Source: Shewanella aquimarina (lineage in GTDB: Bacteria; Pseudomonadota; Gammaproteobacteria; Enterobacterales; Shewanellaceae). From it: 64,000 nucleotides of DNA. Below are positions 42,765 to 52,332 of the stretch, piece after piece; the stretch's first letter is position 1; each line of letters starts with the position of its first letter. The translations under genes and the position numbers were made by a program. Location of the stretch: the NCBI RefSeq assembly GCF_023349185.1, contig NZ_JAKIKY010000013.1, positions 1-64,000 on the forward strand, written 5' to 3'. Below the pieces are notes generated by a model that saw only the letters and a program-made list of their open reading frames with translations, was not told the origin of the DNA and ran no database searches.

Positions 42765-43961
42765 ATGAGTCTAACCAATAAAAAGATACTGCTGGGAATT
42801 GGCGGAGGCATTGCCGCCTATAAGTCTGCCGATTTGGTCCGCCGCCTGAAAGAGCGTGGCGCAGACGTTCGCGTCGTCATGAGTCAGGGCGCTCAGGCCT
42901 TTATCACCCCAATGACCCTGCAAGCCTTGTCGGGCCATCCGGTTGCCACCGACCTGTTGGATCCGGCCGCCGAAGCGGCGATGGGCCACATCGAGCTCGC
43001 CCGCTGGGCAGACTTAGTCTTGATCGCCCCAGCGACCGCTAACCTGATCGCCCGCATCAATGCAGGCATGGCCGATGAGCTCATCACCACCACCTGCCTG
43101 GCGACAGAGGCCCCCGTGGTGCTATGCCCGGCGATGAATCAGCAGATGTATAGCAACGCTGCGACTCAAGACAACCTGGATAACCTCAGAAAACGCGGCC
43201 TCACCATCTGGGGACCAGCATCGGGCAGTCAGGCCTGCGGCGAGATTGGTCCGGGTCGCATGGAGGAGCCCTTGGTGATCGCCGAGCGCGTCGAACACTT
43301 CTTTGCCCCCAAGCTACTTCAGGGGGTGTCGCTACTGCTCACGGCAGGCCCCACCCGCGAGGCGATCGATCCCGTGCGGTACATCTCTAACCACAGCTCA
43401 GGCAAGATGGGCTTTGCCCTGGCCAGAGCCGCCGCCGAGATGGGCGCCAAGGTGACCCTGGTCTCTGGCCCGGTCAATCTCGAGACGCCGATGAATGTTA
43501 ATCGCCTCAATGTCAGCTCGACCCAAGAGATGCTCGACGCCGTGATGCAACAGGTGCATCACAGCGATATCTTTATCGGCTGCGCCGCGGTTTGCGACTA
43601 TCGCACCATGGATATTGCCGACGAGAAAATCAAGAAATCTGCCACAGAGATGTCACTTGCGCTCATACGCAATCCTGATATCTTAGCCACGGTCGCGGCC
43701 TGTGATACACGCCCCTTTACCGTGGGCTTTGCCGCCGAAACCCAAGATGTAGAGCGATACGCCAAGGATAAGTTAACGCGCAAGAAACTGGATATGATTG
43801 CCGCCAACGATGTATCGGATCCCGCATTGGGCTTTAACAGCGACGCCAACGCCCTCAAAGTATTCTGGTCGAACGGCCAGTATGAACTCCCCGCGACCGA
43901 TAAATATACCTTAGCGAAGCAATTACTCACCCTGATCGCACAGCAGATGAAGACAGCATGA
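42765..43961 (+). CDS. coaBC: CoaBC, bifunctional pantothenoylcysteine synthase/decarboxylase
   Basis: CoaBC joins cysteine to 4'-phosphopantothenate using CTP, then decarboxylates the product, in coenzyme A synthesis. The 398-residue protein has the FMN-dependent decarboxylase at the N-terminus ([22 protein letters not shown] near 125; [13 protein letters not shown] near 155 with the catalytic Cys) and the synthase from about 190 ([21 protein letters not shown]). Start at 42765 ([11 protein letters not shown]) by family match; ATG at 42756 is possible, and neither has a strong ribosome site. Confidence 0.96.
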   Translation: MSLTNKKILLGIGGGIAAYKSADLVRRLKERGADVRVVMSQGAQAFITPMTLQALSGHPVATDLLDPAAEAAMGHIELARWADLVLIAPATANLIARINAGMADELITTTCLATEAPVVLCPAMNQQMYSNAATQDNLDNLRKRGLTIWGPASGSQACGEIGPGRMEEPLVIAERVEHFFAPKLLQGVSLLLTAGPTREAIDPVRYISNHSSGKMGFALARAAAEMGAKVTLVSGPVNLETPMNVNRLNVSSTQEMLDAVMQQVHHSDIFIGCAAVCDYRTMDIADEKIKKSATEMSLALIRNPDILATVAACDTRPFTVGFAAETQDVERYAKDKLTRKKLDMIAANDVSDPALGFNSDANALKVFWSNGQYELPATDKYTLAKQLLTLIAQQMKTA

Positions 43962-44416
43962 AGACGCCCATAGAACTCAAGATCCTCGATTCGCGCATCG
44001 GCTCACAGTTCCCCCTGCCCACCTATGCCACCCCTGGCAGCGCAGGCATGGATCTACGTGCCATGATAGAGACCACTATGGTGATTCAGCCGGGCGAAAC
44101 CCAGCTAATCCCAACAGGGATCGCCGTGCATGTCGCCGACCCCAGCCTGGCCGCCGTCATCCTGCCACGCTCAGGCCTTGGCCACAAACATGGCATAGTG
44201 CTAGGTAATCTGGTTGGCCTGATCGACTCCGACTATCAGGGCCCCCTGATGGTCTCTTGCTGGAACCGCAGCAGCGAGCCCTTCACCTTGGAGATAGGAG
44301 ATCGCCTGGCCCAGCTAGTGTTTGTGCCCGTAGTACAGGCCGAATTTAAGCTGGTCGATGAGTTCGACACCTCAGATCGAGGCGATGGCGGCTTCGGTCA
44401 CTCAGGTACTCGATAG
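43958..44416 (+). CDS. dut: Deoxyuridine triphosphatase
   Basis: Dut splits dUTP to dUMP and diphosphate, keeping uracil out of DNA. The 152-residue trimeric enzyme shows all five motifs: [23 protein letters not shown], [20 protein letters not shown] and the C-terminal [12 protein letters not shown]. It overlaps coaBC by 4 bp. Confidence 0.97.
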   Translation: MKTPIELKILDSRIGSQFPLPTYATPGSAGMDLRAMIETTMVIQPGETQLIPTGIAVHVADPSLAAVILPRSGLGHKHGIVLGNLVGLIDSDYQGPLMVSCWNRSSEPFTLEIGDRLAQLVFVPVVQAEFKLVDEFDTSDRGDGGFGHSGTR

Positions 44417-44531
44417 CCAGATACGCGAGCACCCGGCACTCACAACCTCGACACGCCACACAGAACAATTAGAGAGCCATGGGCAACACCAGCCCATCGG
44501 CTCCTGTAGTAATTAAGTAAAGGACACTTAG

Positions 44532-45125
44532 ATGGCTGCAAGCCCTAAAATCAACCGACGCGAACATATTCTTCAATGTCTGGCCACCATGCTGGAAACC
44601 AGCCCTGGCCAGCGAATCACTACGGCAAAACTTGCCGCCGAGGTAGGCGTGTCTGAGGCGGCGCTGTATCGCCACTTCCCCAGCAAGGCGAGAATGTTCG
44701 AGGGGCTAATCGACTTTATCGAAGAATCACTGTTGTCGCGCATCAACCTCATCATGGATGAAGAGAAAGACACCATGAGACGCTGCCAATTGCTGCTGCA
44801 ACTCCTGCTGGTGTTTGCCGAGCGCAACCCAGGGATCTCCCGCGTGCTCAACGGCGATGCGCTGCTAGGGGAAAACGAACGACTGCGTAACCGTACCGGG
44901 CAGATCTTCTCCAAGGTGGAGACTCATCTGAAACAGATCCTGAGAGAGAAGACACTAAGAGAAGGCAAAGGCTTTGACTTAGACGAGGCCATCCTAGCCA
45001 ACCTGCTACTGGCGGTAGCCGAAGGCCGCATCGCCCAATTCGTTCGCAGCGACTTCAAAAACAAGCCCACAGAACACTTCGCAGAGCAGTGGCAGTTTAT
45101 TCAGCAACAATTACTTCAGAGTTAA
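44532..45125 (+). CDS. slmA: SlmA, nucleoid occlusion factor
   Basis: SlmA is a TetR-fold protein that binds SBS sites on DNA and blocks FtsZ assembly over the nucleoid. The 197-residue protein has the N-terminal helix-turn-helix ([21 protein letters not shown], about 29-49). The rest is the helical dimer and FtsZ-binding core. It lies 115 bp after dut; a small hairpin (ATGGGC/GCCCAT, near 44477-44496) lies between them without a T run. Confidence 0.94.
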   Translation: MAASPKINRREHILQCLATMLETSPGQRITTAKLAAEVGVSEAALYRHFPSKARMFEGLIDFIEESLLSRINLIMDEEKDTMRRCQLLLQLLLVFAERNPGISRVLNGDALLGENERLRNRTGQIFSKVETHLKQILREKTLREGKGFDLDEAILANLLLAVAEGRIAQFVRSDFKNKPTEHFAEQWQFIQQQLLQS

Positions 45126-45141
45126 CAACGGGTAAAGGTAA

Positions 45142-45312
45142 CTTACACCAATCGCACAGCTCGAAGCGCTGGAAGAAGGGTTCAAGAAACACAACTACCC
45201 TTATCAAAAACTGGTCATGGACGATGAGGGCCATGGCTTCTACAACGATGAGCATAGGGCGAAATACTATCGTCAGATGATGAGCTTCCTCAAAGACAAT
45301 CTGAAGCTGTAA
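45142..45312 (+). pseudogene. C-terminal remnant of a peptidase S9 (prolyl oligopeptidase family)
   Basis: The frame has no start codon near its left edge (a stop precedes it at 45139). It reads LTPIAQLEALEEGFKKHNYP, then YQKLVMDDEGHGFYNDEHRA and ends FLKDNLKL. This is the last 57 residues of an S9 alpha/beta hydrolase: it begins right after the usual D-x-R-V-P motif and keeps the catalytic His in DEGHGF. The nucleophile Ser and the Asp are missing, so no activity is possible. It lies 16 bp after slmA and keeps its terminator, which suggests that a deletion removed the 5' part. Confidence 0.8.
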
Positions 45313-45330
45313 CCCCCTAAAAAAACCCAA

Positions 45331-45357
45331 AAGCCGATTGTCTCAATCGGCTTTTTT
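45331..45357 (+). terminator. Terminator after the S9 remnant
   Basis: A 10-bp stem (45331-45340 with 45344-45353), 3-nt loop and TTTTTT. It now probably ends the coaBC-dut-slmA transcript. Confidence 0.9.
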
Positions 45358-45466
45358 CTTAATCCCCTAGTAATTCTGGGTATAAATTACCCGCAATTCA
45401 GGGTATCCTCCCTGACCCGCCGCCCTATGTTTAGTGGCGCCGGACAGGCTATAATGAATATCTTAA

Positions 45467-45501
45467 AGGTTAATTTGTTAAAAACATTAGTAAATTAACC
45501 T
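45467..45501 (+). promoter_or_regulatory. Inverted repeat in the folE leader
   Basis: AGGTTAATTT (45467-45476) and AAATTAACCT (45492-45501) form a perfect 10-bp inverted repeat with a 15-nt loop. A TATAAT (45450-45455) just upstream puts it at or just after the transcript start. It may be an operator or an RNA hairpin; no T run follows. Confidence 0.5.
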
Positions 45502-45537
45502 GACTGAATAGACCACTATCTGATGGTGGAGGACACG

Positions 45538-46182
45538 ATGGCATTGAGTGAAGCAGCACAGCAGGTGCAAACCGCATTATTAGAGCGTGGTCTCGAGACG
45601 CCCATGGTTCCATGCGGACTGAGCAGCGAGGCGCGCAAAGAGAAGATTGAGCACCATATGCGCGAGATCTTAACCTTGATGTCACTGGATCTACGCGACG
45701 ATAGCCTGGTGGAGACGCCTAAGCGCATCGCCAAGATGTATGTGGATGAGATCTTCTCGGGCCTGGACTATGAAAACTTCCCTAAGATCACCGTCATCGA
45801 AAACAAGATGGGCTTCGATGAGATGGTCAAGGTCAACGACATCAGCCTTACCAGCACCTGTGAACACCACCTAGTAACCATAGACGGCGTCGCTACCGTC
45901 GCCTACCTGCCGCGCAAGAACATCATAGGCCTATCTAAGATCAACCGTATCGTGCGCTTCTTTGCCCAGCGCCCTCAGGTGCAGGAGCGCCTGACACAAC
46001 AGGTTTTGGTTGCGCTACAGACACTACTTGAGACCAAAGATGTAGCGGTCAAGATGGATGCTGTGCACTACTGTGTTAAGTCTCGCGGCGTGATGGACTC
46101 TACCAGCACCACGACCACCACTGCACTGGGCGGTATCTTCAAGTCTAACCCAGCCACCCGCGCCGAGTTTCTCAGCAATTAA
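45538..46182 (+). CDS. folE: GTP cyclohydrolase I
   Basis: FolE converts GTP to 7,8-dihydroneopterin triphosphate for folate synthesis. The 214-residue type IA enzyme shows the zinc site: Cys of STCEHHL near 105 with two His, and the second Cys in [10 protein letters not shown] near 176. Start at 45538 (MALSEAAQ) with GGAGG upstream; an ATG five codons before is less likely. Confidence 0.96.
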   Translation: MALSEAAQQVQTALLERGLETPMVPCGLSSEARKEKIEHHMREILTLMSLDLRDDSLVETPKRIAKMYVDEIFSGLDYENFPKITVIENKMGFDEMVKVNDISLTSTCEHHLVTIDGVATVAYLPRKNIIGLSKINRIVRFFAQRPQVQERLTQQVLVALQTLLETKDVAVKMDAVHYCVKSRGVMDSTSTTTTTALGGIFKSNPATRAEFLSN

Positions 46183-46213
46183 TATCTATTGCTTGTAACT
46201 TACTTGTCGCAAT

Positions 46214-46243
46214 AAAAAAACGCTGCCTTGGCAGCGTTTTTTT
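46214..46243. terminator. Bidirectional terminator between folE and pyrE
   Basis: CGCTGCC (46221-46227) pairs with GGCAGCG (46230-46236), flanked by seven A and seven T, so it can end both converging transcripts. Confidence 0.9.
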
Positions 46244-46265
46244 GCTTCTCAACAATTGATACCAA

Positions 46266-46907
46266 TTAGATACCGTATTGGTCGCGATAGGCGCTCACCG
46301 CTGCCAACTGCGCTTCCATGCCAGGTTTTTCCGACAGGTAATTGATCAGATCTTCCAGCTTAATGATAGAAACTATGTGACAACCAAAATCACGCTCGAC
46401 TTCCTGAATCGCCGACAGCTCGCCCTTACCCTTCTCCTGTCTGTCTAGCGCAATCAACACGCCCGCCAGCTCGGCATTGTGGGCCTCGATGATCTCCATC
46501 GATTCGCGAATCGCCGTGCCAGCGGTGATCACATCGTCCACCAGCATCACGCGGCCTTTAAGCTCGCTACCCACCAGGCTGCCGCCCTCACCGTGATCTT
46601 TCTTCTCCTTACGGTTAAAACAGTAAGGCATATCGATATCATGGTGATCGCACAGGGCCACGGCTGTGGTCGTCGCAATCGGGATACCCTTGTAGGCAGG
46701 GCCAAACAGCAGGTCATATTCGATACCCGAATCCACCAGCGCCGCCGCATAGAAGCGACCCAGACGCGCCAGATCGCGCCCAGTATTAAACAGGCCGGCA
46801 TTAAAGAAGTAAGGGCTAGTGCGGCCTGACTTTAACGTAAATTCGCCGAAACGTAATACCTGACGCTCAAGGGCAAACTCAATAAACTCACGTTGATAGG
46901 CTTTCAC
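46266..46907 (-). CDS. pyrE: Orotate phosphoribosyltransferase
   Basis: PyrE makes orotidine 5'-phosphate from orotate and PRPP. The 213-residue protein has the active loop [13 protein letters not shown] near 98-110 and the PRPP site [13 protein letters not shown] near 120-132. It follows rph by 84 bp, with an attenuator between, as in E. coli. Confidence 0.97.
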   Translation of the reverse strand: MKAYQREFIEFALERQVLRFGEFTLKSGRTSPYFFNAGLFNTGRDLARLGRFYAAALVDSGIEYDLLFGPAYKGIPIATTTAVALCDHHDIDMPYCFNRKEKKDHGEGGSLVGSELKGRVMLVDDVITAGTAIRESMEIIEAHNAELAGVLIALDRQEKGKGELSAIQEVERDFGCHIVSIIKLEDLINYLSEKPGMEAQLAAVSAYRDQYGI

Positions 46908-46947
46908 AATCTCTCCTTTTTAAAATGTAGGGGTACGCTCAATTCGA

Positions 46948-46974
46948 TTTAAAAAAAGGACCCCGTAGGGTCCT
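46948..46974 (-). terminator. pyrE attenuator
   Basis: AGGACCC (46974-46968) pairs with GGGTCCT (46963-46957) on the minus strand, then TTTTTT. It lies 18 bp after the rph stop, close enough for a ribosome ending rph to disturb the hairpin. In E. coli the same layout gives UTP-sensitive attenuation of pyrE. Confidence 0.85.
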
Positions 46975-46991
46975 GATTAACAAAATAATAA

Positions 46992-47705
46992 TTAACTCAA
47001 TGCCGCCTTCTGCACATCGACGATCTCACGAATGCCATGCTTGGCCAGATCCAGCAGACTCAGCAGCTCTTCATGGCTGAAGGGTTCGCCCTCGGCGGTG
47101 CCCTGGATCTCGATGATCTTACCTGTCTCTGTCATCACCACGTTCATGTCGGTCTCGGCGGCGCTGTCTTCGATATACTCGAGATCGCAGATAGGCTCGC
47201 CCTTGTAGATGCCCACGCTAACGGCGGCAATCAAAAACTTAAGGGGGTTGGTCTTAATCAAGCCCTTACCACGGGCCCAGTTCAGCGCATCCACCAAGGC
47301 CACACAGGCACCGGTAATCGCCGCGGTGCGGGTGCCACCATCGGCCTGAATCACGTCACAGTCGATGACGATAGTGTTTTCACCCAGTGCCTTCATGTCT
47401 ACCGCGGCGCGCAGGGCGCGGCCGATAAGACGCTGAATCTCTTGAGTACGACCAGACTGCTTACCACGAGCAGCCTCACGATCCATACGGCTATGAGTCG
47501 AACGTGGCAGCATGCCATATTCAGCGGTTACCCAACCCTGGCCCTGGCCTTTAAGGAAACGCGGTACTCCTTCGGTGAAGCTGGCGGTACACAATACCTT
47601 GGTCTCGCCAAATTCGATTAATACAGAACCTTCTGCATGGGCTGTGAACTGTCGCGTAATGGTTACCGGACGAGATTGAGCTGGGGTTCTGTCACTTGGG
47701 CGCAT
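46992..47705 (-). CDS. rph: Ribonuclease PH
   Basis: RNase PH trims tRNA 3' ends by phosphorolysis. The 237-residue protein has the phosphate and RNA-binding Arg-rich parts ([20 protein letters not shown] near 86) and [19 protein letters not shown] near 115-133 with the catalytic Asp. I prefer ATG at 47705 ([10 protein letters not shown]) because AGGA is well spaced; ATG at 47711 is only two codons longer. The full-length protein contrasts with the E. coli K-12 frameshift. Confidence 0.95.
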   Translation of the reverse strand: MRPSDRTPAQSRPVTITRQFTAHAEGSVLIEFGETKVLCTASFTEGVPRFLKGQGQGWVTAEYGMLPRSTHSRMDREAARGKQSGRTQEIQRLIGRALRAAVDMKALGENTIVIDCDVIQADGGTRTAAITGACVALVDALNWARGKGLIKTNPLKFLIAAVSVGIYKGEPICDLEYIEDSAAETDMNVVMTETGKIIEIQGTAEGEPFSHEELLSLLDLAKHGIREIVDVQKAALS

Positions 47706-47886
47706 TGGCATTTCCTGTTTGAAATAGAGATAAGCAGATTTGGCTGCATATTATAGGGGCTTGCGCGCTTCGATGCCATGTTAATCATGACCCAAAGCGT
47801 AAAGGGAGGAGAGTTTGCTTTAACCCTGCACCTCATCGGACTATAATCCAAGGTCACTAAATCGATTTAAACTATTGGAATTACCC

Positions 47887-48750
47887 ATGATCCAAAGCAT
47901 GACAGCCTATGCTCGCATCGAGCACAAAGCACAATGGGGCACCGCCTCCTGGGAGATCCGCTCGGTCAATCAACGTTACCTGGAAACCTACCTGCGACTG
48001 CCAGAACAGCTGCGCAGCCTGGAGCCTGTCCTCAGAGACCGTCTGCGTAAACGTTTAAATCGCGGCAAGATCGAGGTCAACCTGCGCTACGATCTTGGCG
48101 AAGAAAAGAATAACGAACTGCAACTCAATCAGGCGCTGGCCAGCCAGATCATTCAGGCAGCCAACTGGGTCAAGCAGGAAGCCGGTCAAGGCGAGATCAA
48201 CATAGTCGACGTGCTGCGTTGGCCGGGCGTGATGTCAGGCAGCGAGCAGGACATGGACGCAATAGGCAAAGAGCTACTGTCCGCCTTCGACAGCGCGGTC
48301 GATCAGTTTATCGAGGCCCGTGGCCGCGAAGGCGACGCCATCAAGACCATGCTGGAGACGCGTCTCGAGGCCATCGAGGGCCAGGTCACTATCGTTCGCC
48401 AGCACATGCCTACTGTGATGCAGTGGCAGCGCGACAAGCTCACTAATCGTTTAGCCGAGATCCAGGGCGAACTGGATCCCGCTCGTCTAGAGCAGGAGAT
48501 GGTGCTACTGGCGCAGAAGATGGATGTCGCCGAAGAGATGGACAGACTCGATGCCCACGTCGCCGAGACACGCCGCATCCTCAAAAAAGGCGGCGCCCAG
48601 GGCCGACGCCTCGACTTCATGATGCAGGAGTTTAACCGCGAGTCCAACACCCTGGCCTCCAAGTCCATCAGCTCAGAAGTCACCGCCGCCGCGGTAGAGC
48701 TAAAAGTCCTTATCGAGCAGATGAGAGAGCAGATCCAGAACGTCGAATAA
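47887..48750 (+). CDS. yicC: YicC family endoribonuclease
   Basis: YicC/YloC proteins are endoribonucleases; E. coli YicC takes part in small-RNA decay. The 287-residue length equals the E. coli protein. The N-terminal MIQSMTAYAR and the end part ILKKGGAQGRRLDFMMQEFN with SNTLASKS are typical. Start at 47887 by family match. Divergent from rph, as in E. coli. Confidence 0.93.
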   Translation: MIQSMTAYARIEHKAQWGTASWEIRSVNQRYLETYLRLPEQLRSLEPVLRDRLRKRLNRGKIEVNLRYDLGEEKNNELQLNQALASQIIQAANWVKQEAGQGEINIVDVLRWPGVMSGSEQDMDAIGKELLSAFDSAVDQFIEARGREGDAIKTMLETRLEAIEGQVTIVRQHMPTVMQWQRDKLTNRLAEIQGELDPARLEQEMVLLAQKMDVAEEMDRLDAHVAETRRILKKGGAQGRRLDFMMQEFNRESNTLASKSISSEVTAAAVELKVLIEQMREQIQNVE

Positions 48751-48771
48751 GCGCTTCAGTCTTACTAAAAG

Positions 48772-48792
48772 CCTCATTATTGAGGTTTTTTT
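48772..48792 (+). terminator. yicC terminator
   Basis: CCTCA (48772-48776) pairs with TGAGG (48781-48785), extended by G-U and A-T pairs, then TTTTTTT, 21 bp after yicC. Confidence 0.75.
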
Positions 48793-49062
48793 CATTTCTG
48801 AATCAAGCTGGTGAACAGCTCATACCCGAAACTTCGAGCCAAGCTAGTCTCTGAAATCAGAATGTAAGACACGACAGGGCTTACCGCTACGCTTATGCAA
48901 AGAGTATTGCTCCCGCAAAGTGCCCAAACTTCAAAGCCGAGGCTAGGCGTGGTAGAAAGTGCTCTCAAATGAGCGGCGACATTCAGCCAGTGTTCACTTC
49001 AATCAATGTATAACCAAGTCTCAACGCCAAAACCTAGGCAACACAGCAAAATTGGAGACCCC
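48793..49062. other. Intergenic region before the PqiA-like gene
   Basis: About 270 bp. I see no tRNA, terminator or clear promoter; short plus-strand ATGs at 49006 would add an unsupported leader to the next gene. Confidence 0.4.
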
Positions 49063-49674
49063 ATGTCACAACGGAGTAAATGGCCTCAATTACTGGTGAT
49101 TCTTATCGCCCTGGCGCTGCTTATCCCCGGACTCAGCCTGCCTATGCTGAGCCTGGATGGCCAGGCGGACAAATCTAAATTTGCCCAGACCAGCATAGAA
49201 CTGATGACAGAAGACAGTGAGATGCGCGGACTGCTGGGGTCGGTATCCGCCTTCCTCGGCTTTAACGAGCTTGAAGGTCAGGTGGAGATCTATCGTAAGC
49301 AGCGCAGCATACTTGGGACGGTAGAAGACCTGATGCAAAGCGATAATCTGCTGGTCGGCATCTTGATTGCCACCTTCTCGGTGATCATACCCACCTTCAA
49401 GCTACTGGCGCAGGCGGTACTGGTTTTCGCTCGGGGCAGCACGGCTACTCTGCTCACTCGCCTTATCGATGCCATCGGCAAATGGAGCATGGCCGATGTA
49501 TTTGTGGTAGCCATCATAGTCAGCTACCTTGCCGGTAACGCCGAGGATCAGATGGGTGAGCTGATCATAATGCACGCCCAGCTCGAAATCGGCTTCTGGT
49601 TTTTCACCGGTTACTGCCTGTTTGCCATCGCTTCCAACATCATGATGAGCAAACCTACAAACACCTCTGCCTAA
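49063..49674 (+). CDS. PqiA-like (paraquat-inducible protein A) membrane protein
   Basis: The 203-residue protein has four membrane helices (about 8-30, 95-120, 135-160 and 175-195). The segment IPTFKLLAQAVLVF followed by IGKWSMADVFVVAIIVSYLAG is the PqiA/YebS signature. The loop after helix 1 is long (about 30-95), and the Cys pairs found in many PqiA proteins are absent. No MCE-domain partner (PqiB-like) follows, so it stands alone. Start at 49063 with GGAG upstream. PqiA proteins take part in lipid transport between membranes; here that is inferred from family. Confidence 0.75.
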   Translation: MSQRSKWPQLLVILIALALLIPGLSLPMLSLDGQADKSKFAQTSIELMTEDSEMRGLLGSVSAFLGFNELEGQVEIYRKQRSILGTVEDLMQSDNLLVGILIATFSVIIPTFKLLAQAVLVFARGSTATLLTRLIDAIGKWSMADVFVVAIIVSYLAGNAEDQMGELIIMHAQLEIGFWFFTGYCLFAIASNIMMSKPTNTSA

Positions 49675-49744
49675 CCCAGCATCTAGCGCACTCTATTTAG
49701 AAAAATGAAGTCTGAGCCGAGCGATACTCAAGAGAGCTAACGAC

Positions 49745-49785
49745 ATAAAAAAGCCCCCATATTGTTATAACGCAATAGGGGGCTT
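49745..49785 (-). terminator. Terminator of the CoA hydrolase gene
   Basis: AAGCCCCC (49751-49758) pairs with GGGGGCTT (49778-49785), extended by a second AT-rich stem with one bulge, then TTTTTTATG on the minus strand, 20 bp after the stop. Confidence 0.85.
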
Positions 49786-49802
49786 GATTCGTTATAGGTA
49801 GG

Positions 49803-51089
49803 CTAAACCCTTAACCCCCACATATCGAAGGTCTCCTTGCAGAGCTGCTCCCTAAAATCGGGGTGGGCGATATCGATCAACGCCCGGGCACGCTCACGTA
49901 GCGACTTGCCGCGCAGATTAGCCGCGCCATATTCTGTGACTATATAGTGTACATGGGCGCGGGTGGTCACCACACCGGCTCCGGGAGAGAGTACCGAGGC
50001 GATACGCGACACCTTACCGCCCGCCGCCGTGCTGGGCAGGGCGATCACCGAGCGGCCACCTTCGGAAAGGCCAGCGCCGCGGATAAAGTCCATCTGGCCA
50101 CCGACACCTGAATAGATGCGGGTACCGAGGGAATCGGCGCAGATCTGCCCCGAGATATCCACCTGCAACGCCGAGTTAATCGCCATCACATTAGGATTCT
50201 TGCGAATGATCGAGGTGTCATTGACCTGTTCGATATCCATGAAAACCACGGAAGGGTTATCGTCCACATAGTCATACAGTCGCTGACTGCCCAGGGCGAA
50301 ACCTGTGACCAGCTTGCCTGGATGCACCTTCTTGCGACTGTTGTTGATCACCCCCTGCTCGACCAGATTCAACACGCCATCGGAAAACAGCTCAGTATGC
50401 ACTCCAAGATCTTTGTGGTCCGAGAGGCAGGAGAGCACGGCATCGGGTATGGCGCCTATGCCCATCTGTAGGCAGTCACCGTCGCGCACTAATTTAGCGA
50501 CGTGCCGACCGATTGCCAGGCTGGTCTCGTCGCTGGCCGCCAGCGGATGTTGCGGCAGCGGCATGCTCTGTTCAAACACGGCGGCAAACTTGTCGTAATG
50601 AATGAAGCCATCACCATGGGTGCGGGGCATACAGGGGTTGATGTGAGCGATGATCTTACCCGCCACCTGACAGGCCGCCAGCGTTGCCTCCACCGAGATC
50701 CCCAGCGAACAGATACCATGCTTATCCGGTGGCGATACCTGAACGATCGCCGTGTCTATAGGCTGCTCGCCAGAGCGGAACAGCTTAGGTACCTCGGAGA
50801 GAAAGATGGGCACATAATCGGCGTCTCCCTGCTGCAGCAGCAGGCGGGTCGGCAAGCCGCCGAAGAAACAGCGATGGCGCAGATGGCCTTTGAGGCGGGG
50901 ATCGCTAAGGGACTCGGCGCACTCGGTATGCAGTTGCAGCAGGGTCAGGTCTTGCCGGGTCAAGGCATGCTCTGCCAAGGCATCGAGTAAAAGCTTGGGG
51001 GTGGCGCCCATGGAGTGGGTCCAAAGGGTCTCGCCGCTCTGGATCAAGGCGACGGCTTCTCGCGCAGTATTACAGATAATGGGTGGCAT
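49803..51089 (-). CDS. Acetyl-CoA hydrolase/transferase family protein
   Basis: The 428-residue protein belongs to the Cat1/4-hydroxybutyrate CoA-transferase family. The catalytic Glu is Glu233 in VHTELFSDG, which forms the glutamyl-CoA thioester. GIGAIPDAVLS near 210-220 and GVGGQMDFIRGA near 345 bind CoA. Family members move CoA between acetate, succinate, butyrate or 4-hydroxybutyrate, or hydrolyse acetyl-CoA; I cannot tell which here. It stands alone between two terminators. Start is ATG at 51089. Confidence 0.88.
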   Translation of the reverse strand: MPPIICNTAREAVALIQSGETLWTHSMGATPKLLLDALAEHALTRQDLTLLQLHTECAESLSDPRLKGHLRHRCFFGGLPTRLLLQQGDADYVPIFLSEVPKLFRSGEQPIDTAIVQVSPPDKHGICSLGISVEATLAACQVAGKIIAHINPCMPRTHGDGFIHYDKFAAVFEQSMPLPQHPLAASDETSLAIGRHVAKLVRDGDCLQMGIGAIPDAVLSCLSDHKDLGVHTELFSDGVLNLVEQGVINNSRKKVHPGKLVTGFALGSQRLYDYVDDNPSVVFMDIEQVNDTSIIRKNPNVMAINSALQVDISGQICADSLGTRIYSGVGGQMDFIRGAGLSEGGRSVIALPSTAAGGKVSRIASVLSPGAGVVTTRAHVHYIVTEYGAANLRGKSLRERARALIDIAHPDFREQLCKETFDMWGLRV

Positions 51090-51234
51090 CTATCTCACCT
51101 ATAGTCGGAAAACTGAGTGCAGTGTACGAACTAACTTAACGCTTTGATAGCAAACTTATCAATGAGTTCACCTTAAGTTGATCTCGAGCAAGAGAGTGTC
51201 TATTCGGCATAAGATAAATACGCCGGTGGCCACA

Positions 51235-51255
51235 AAAAAGGGGCCGTTCGGCCCC
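51235..51255 (-). terminator. Terminator of the kinase/nucleotidyltransferase operon
   Basis: GGGGCC (51240-51245) pairs with GGCCCC (51250-51255), loop GTTC, then TTTTTTGTGG on the minus strand. Confidence 0.85.
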
Positions 51256-51267
51256 CTTTATCACGCA

Positions 51268-52332
51268 CTATTTTAGATAAGCCTTGAGGCTATCCCCTTG
51301 GGTCAACAGACTCTTATAGAGGGTAAACTGGTTGGCCGCACGCTCGAGATTATGATTCTCATGGTGAATATGAAAATAGACATCGCCATTGAGGTGATCT
51401 GTTAAGAACCGTACCCCGATCATCAGGCAGATCACCCTGGCGCCCAGCCAAAGACTCTTGCGCTCGACATCGCTCAGCACCTCGCCAAGCTCGCCCAGGT
51501 AACCGCGGCAGATGGCGGCAAAGATAGGTTCGCGCACCTCGACCCTGGTGAGATTGGTGGAGTCCTCGGCCTCTGGCGAGGTAAAGGTGCGCACCATGTC
51601 ACCGAAGTCATACATCAGGTGTCCCTGCATGCAGGTGTCGAGGTCGATTATCGCCATGCTGCTCATGTCGCGCTTATCAAACAGCATGTTATTGATCTTG
51701 GTGTCGTTGTGACAGACACGTAGCGGCAGCTTGGTCTCTATTTCGCTAAGTTCACTCAGCAGATCATCCTGGGACAAAGCAAAGTCCACCCAAGCCTGAC
51801 AGGCTTTAAGACGCCCCAGGCTGTCTTTGATGACGGCCTGCTGCAGCTGGGCGATACGTCCGGGCAGATGATGAAAGTTCGGGATCACATCTTCAAGTTG
51901 GCTGGCATCGAGATCGCTTAAAGCGCGAGAGAAATGGCCAAAGGCCTTGGCCGCCGACTCGGCCTGGACCGCATCTTCCACCACCTCAATGCTGTGGCTA
52001 TAAGACAGATAGGTGATGGCGCGCCAGAAACCCTGCTCGCCCAAATCCAGCGCCAGCTCACCCTGTGAGTCTGTCACCGGCTGCACCACACTCAGGCGAT
52101 ACTCACCGGCCTCGTGTTTCGATTGCAGGTGCTGCGCCACCTTCTGAGCATTGCGCACCAGGGCGTGAGGCTCAGTAAAGACTTCCGTGTTGAGGCGCTG
52201 CAGCACAAATTCACCCTCTGGCCAGCGCACGAGAAAAGTATCATTGATATGACCGTTCCCAAGGGGACTCACTTTGGCCGAAGCGGTTACGCCAAAGCGC
52301 GGCAGCACCTGCTGCCTTATAAAATCAATCAC
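51268..52332 (-). CDS. APH-fold sugar kinase resembling N-acetylhexosamine 1-kinase
   Basis: The 354-residue protein has the aminoglycoside phosphotransferase/choline kinase fold: Gly-rich NGHINDTFLV (26-35), Brenner motif H208-N-D-T-K-I-N-N with catalytic Asp210, metal-site IIDLDT near 229-233 and DFGD (242-245). The middle part (FGHFSRALSDLDASQL, then LGRLKACQAWVDF) closely follows what I recall of Bifidobacterium NahK, which phosphorylates GlcNAc or GalNAc at C1. It overlaps the upstream nucleotidyltransferase by 8 bp. Together they could turn a free sugar into a nucleotide sugar. The exact sugar is inferred. Confidence 0.75.
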   Translation of the reverse strand: MIDFIRQQVLPRFGVTASAKVSPLGNGHINDTFLVRWPEGEFVLQRLNTEVFTEPHALVRNAQKVAQHLQSKHEAGEYRLSVVQPVTDSQGELALDLGEQGFWRAITYLSYSHSIEVVEDAVQAESAAKAFGHFSRALSDLDASQLEDVIPNFHHLPGRIAQLQQAVIKDSLGRLKACQAWVDFALSQDDLLSELSEIETKLPLRVCHNDTKINNMLFDKRDMSSMAIIDLDTCMQGHLMYDFGDMVRTFTSPEAEDSTNLTRVEVREPIFAAICRGYLGELGEVLSDVERKSLWLGARVICLMIGVRFLTDHLNGDVYFHIHHENHNLERAANQFTLYKSLLTQGDSLKAYLK

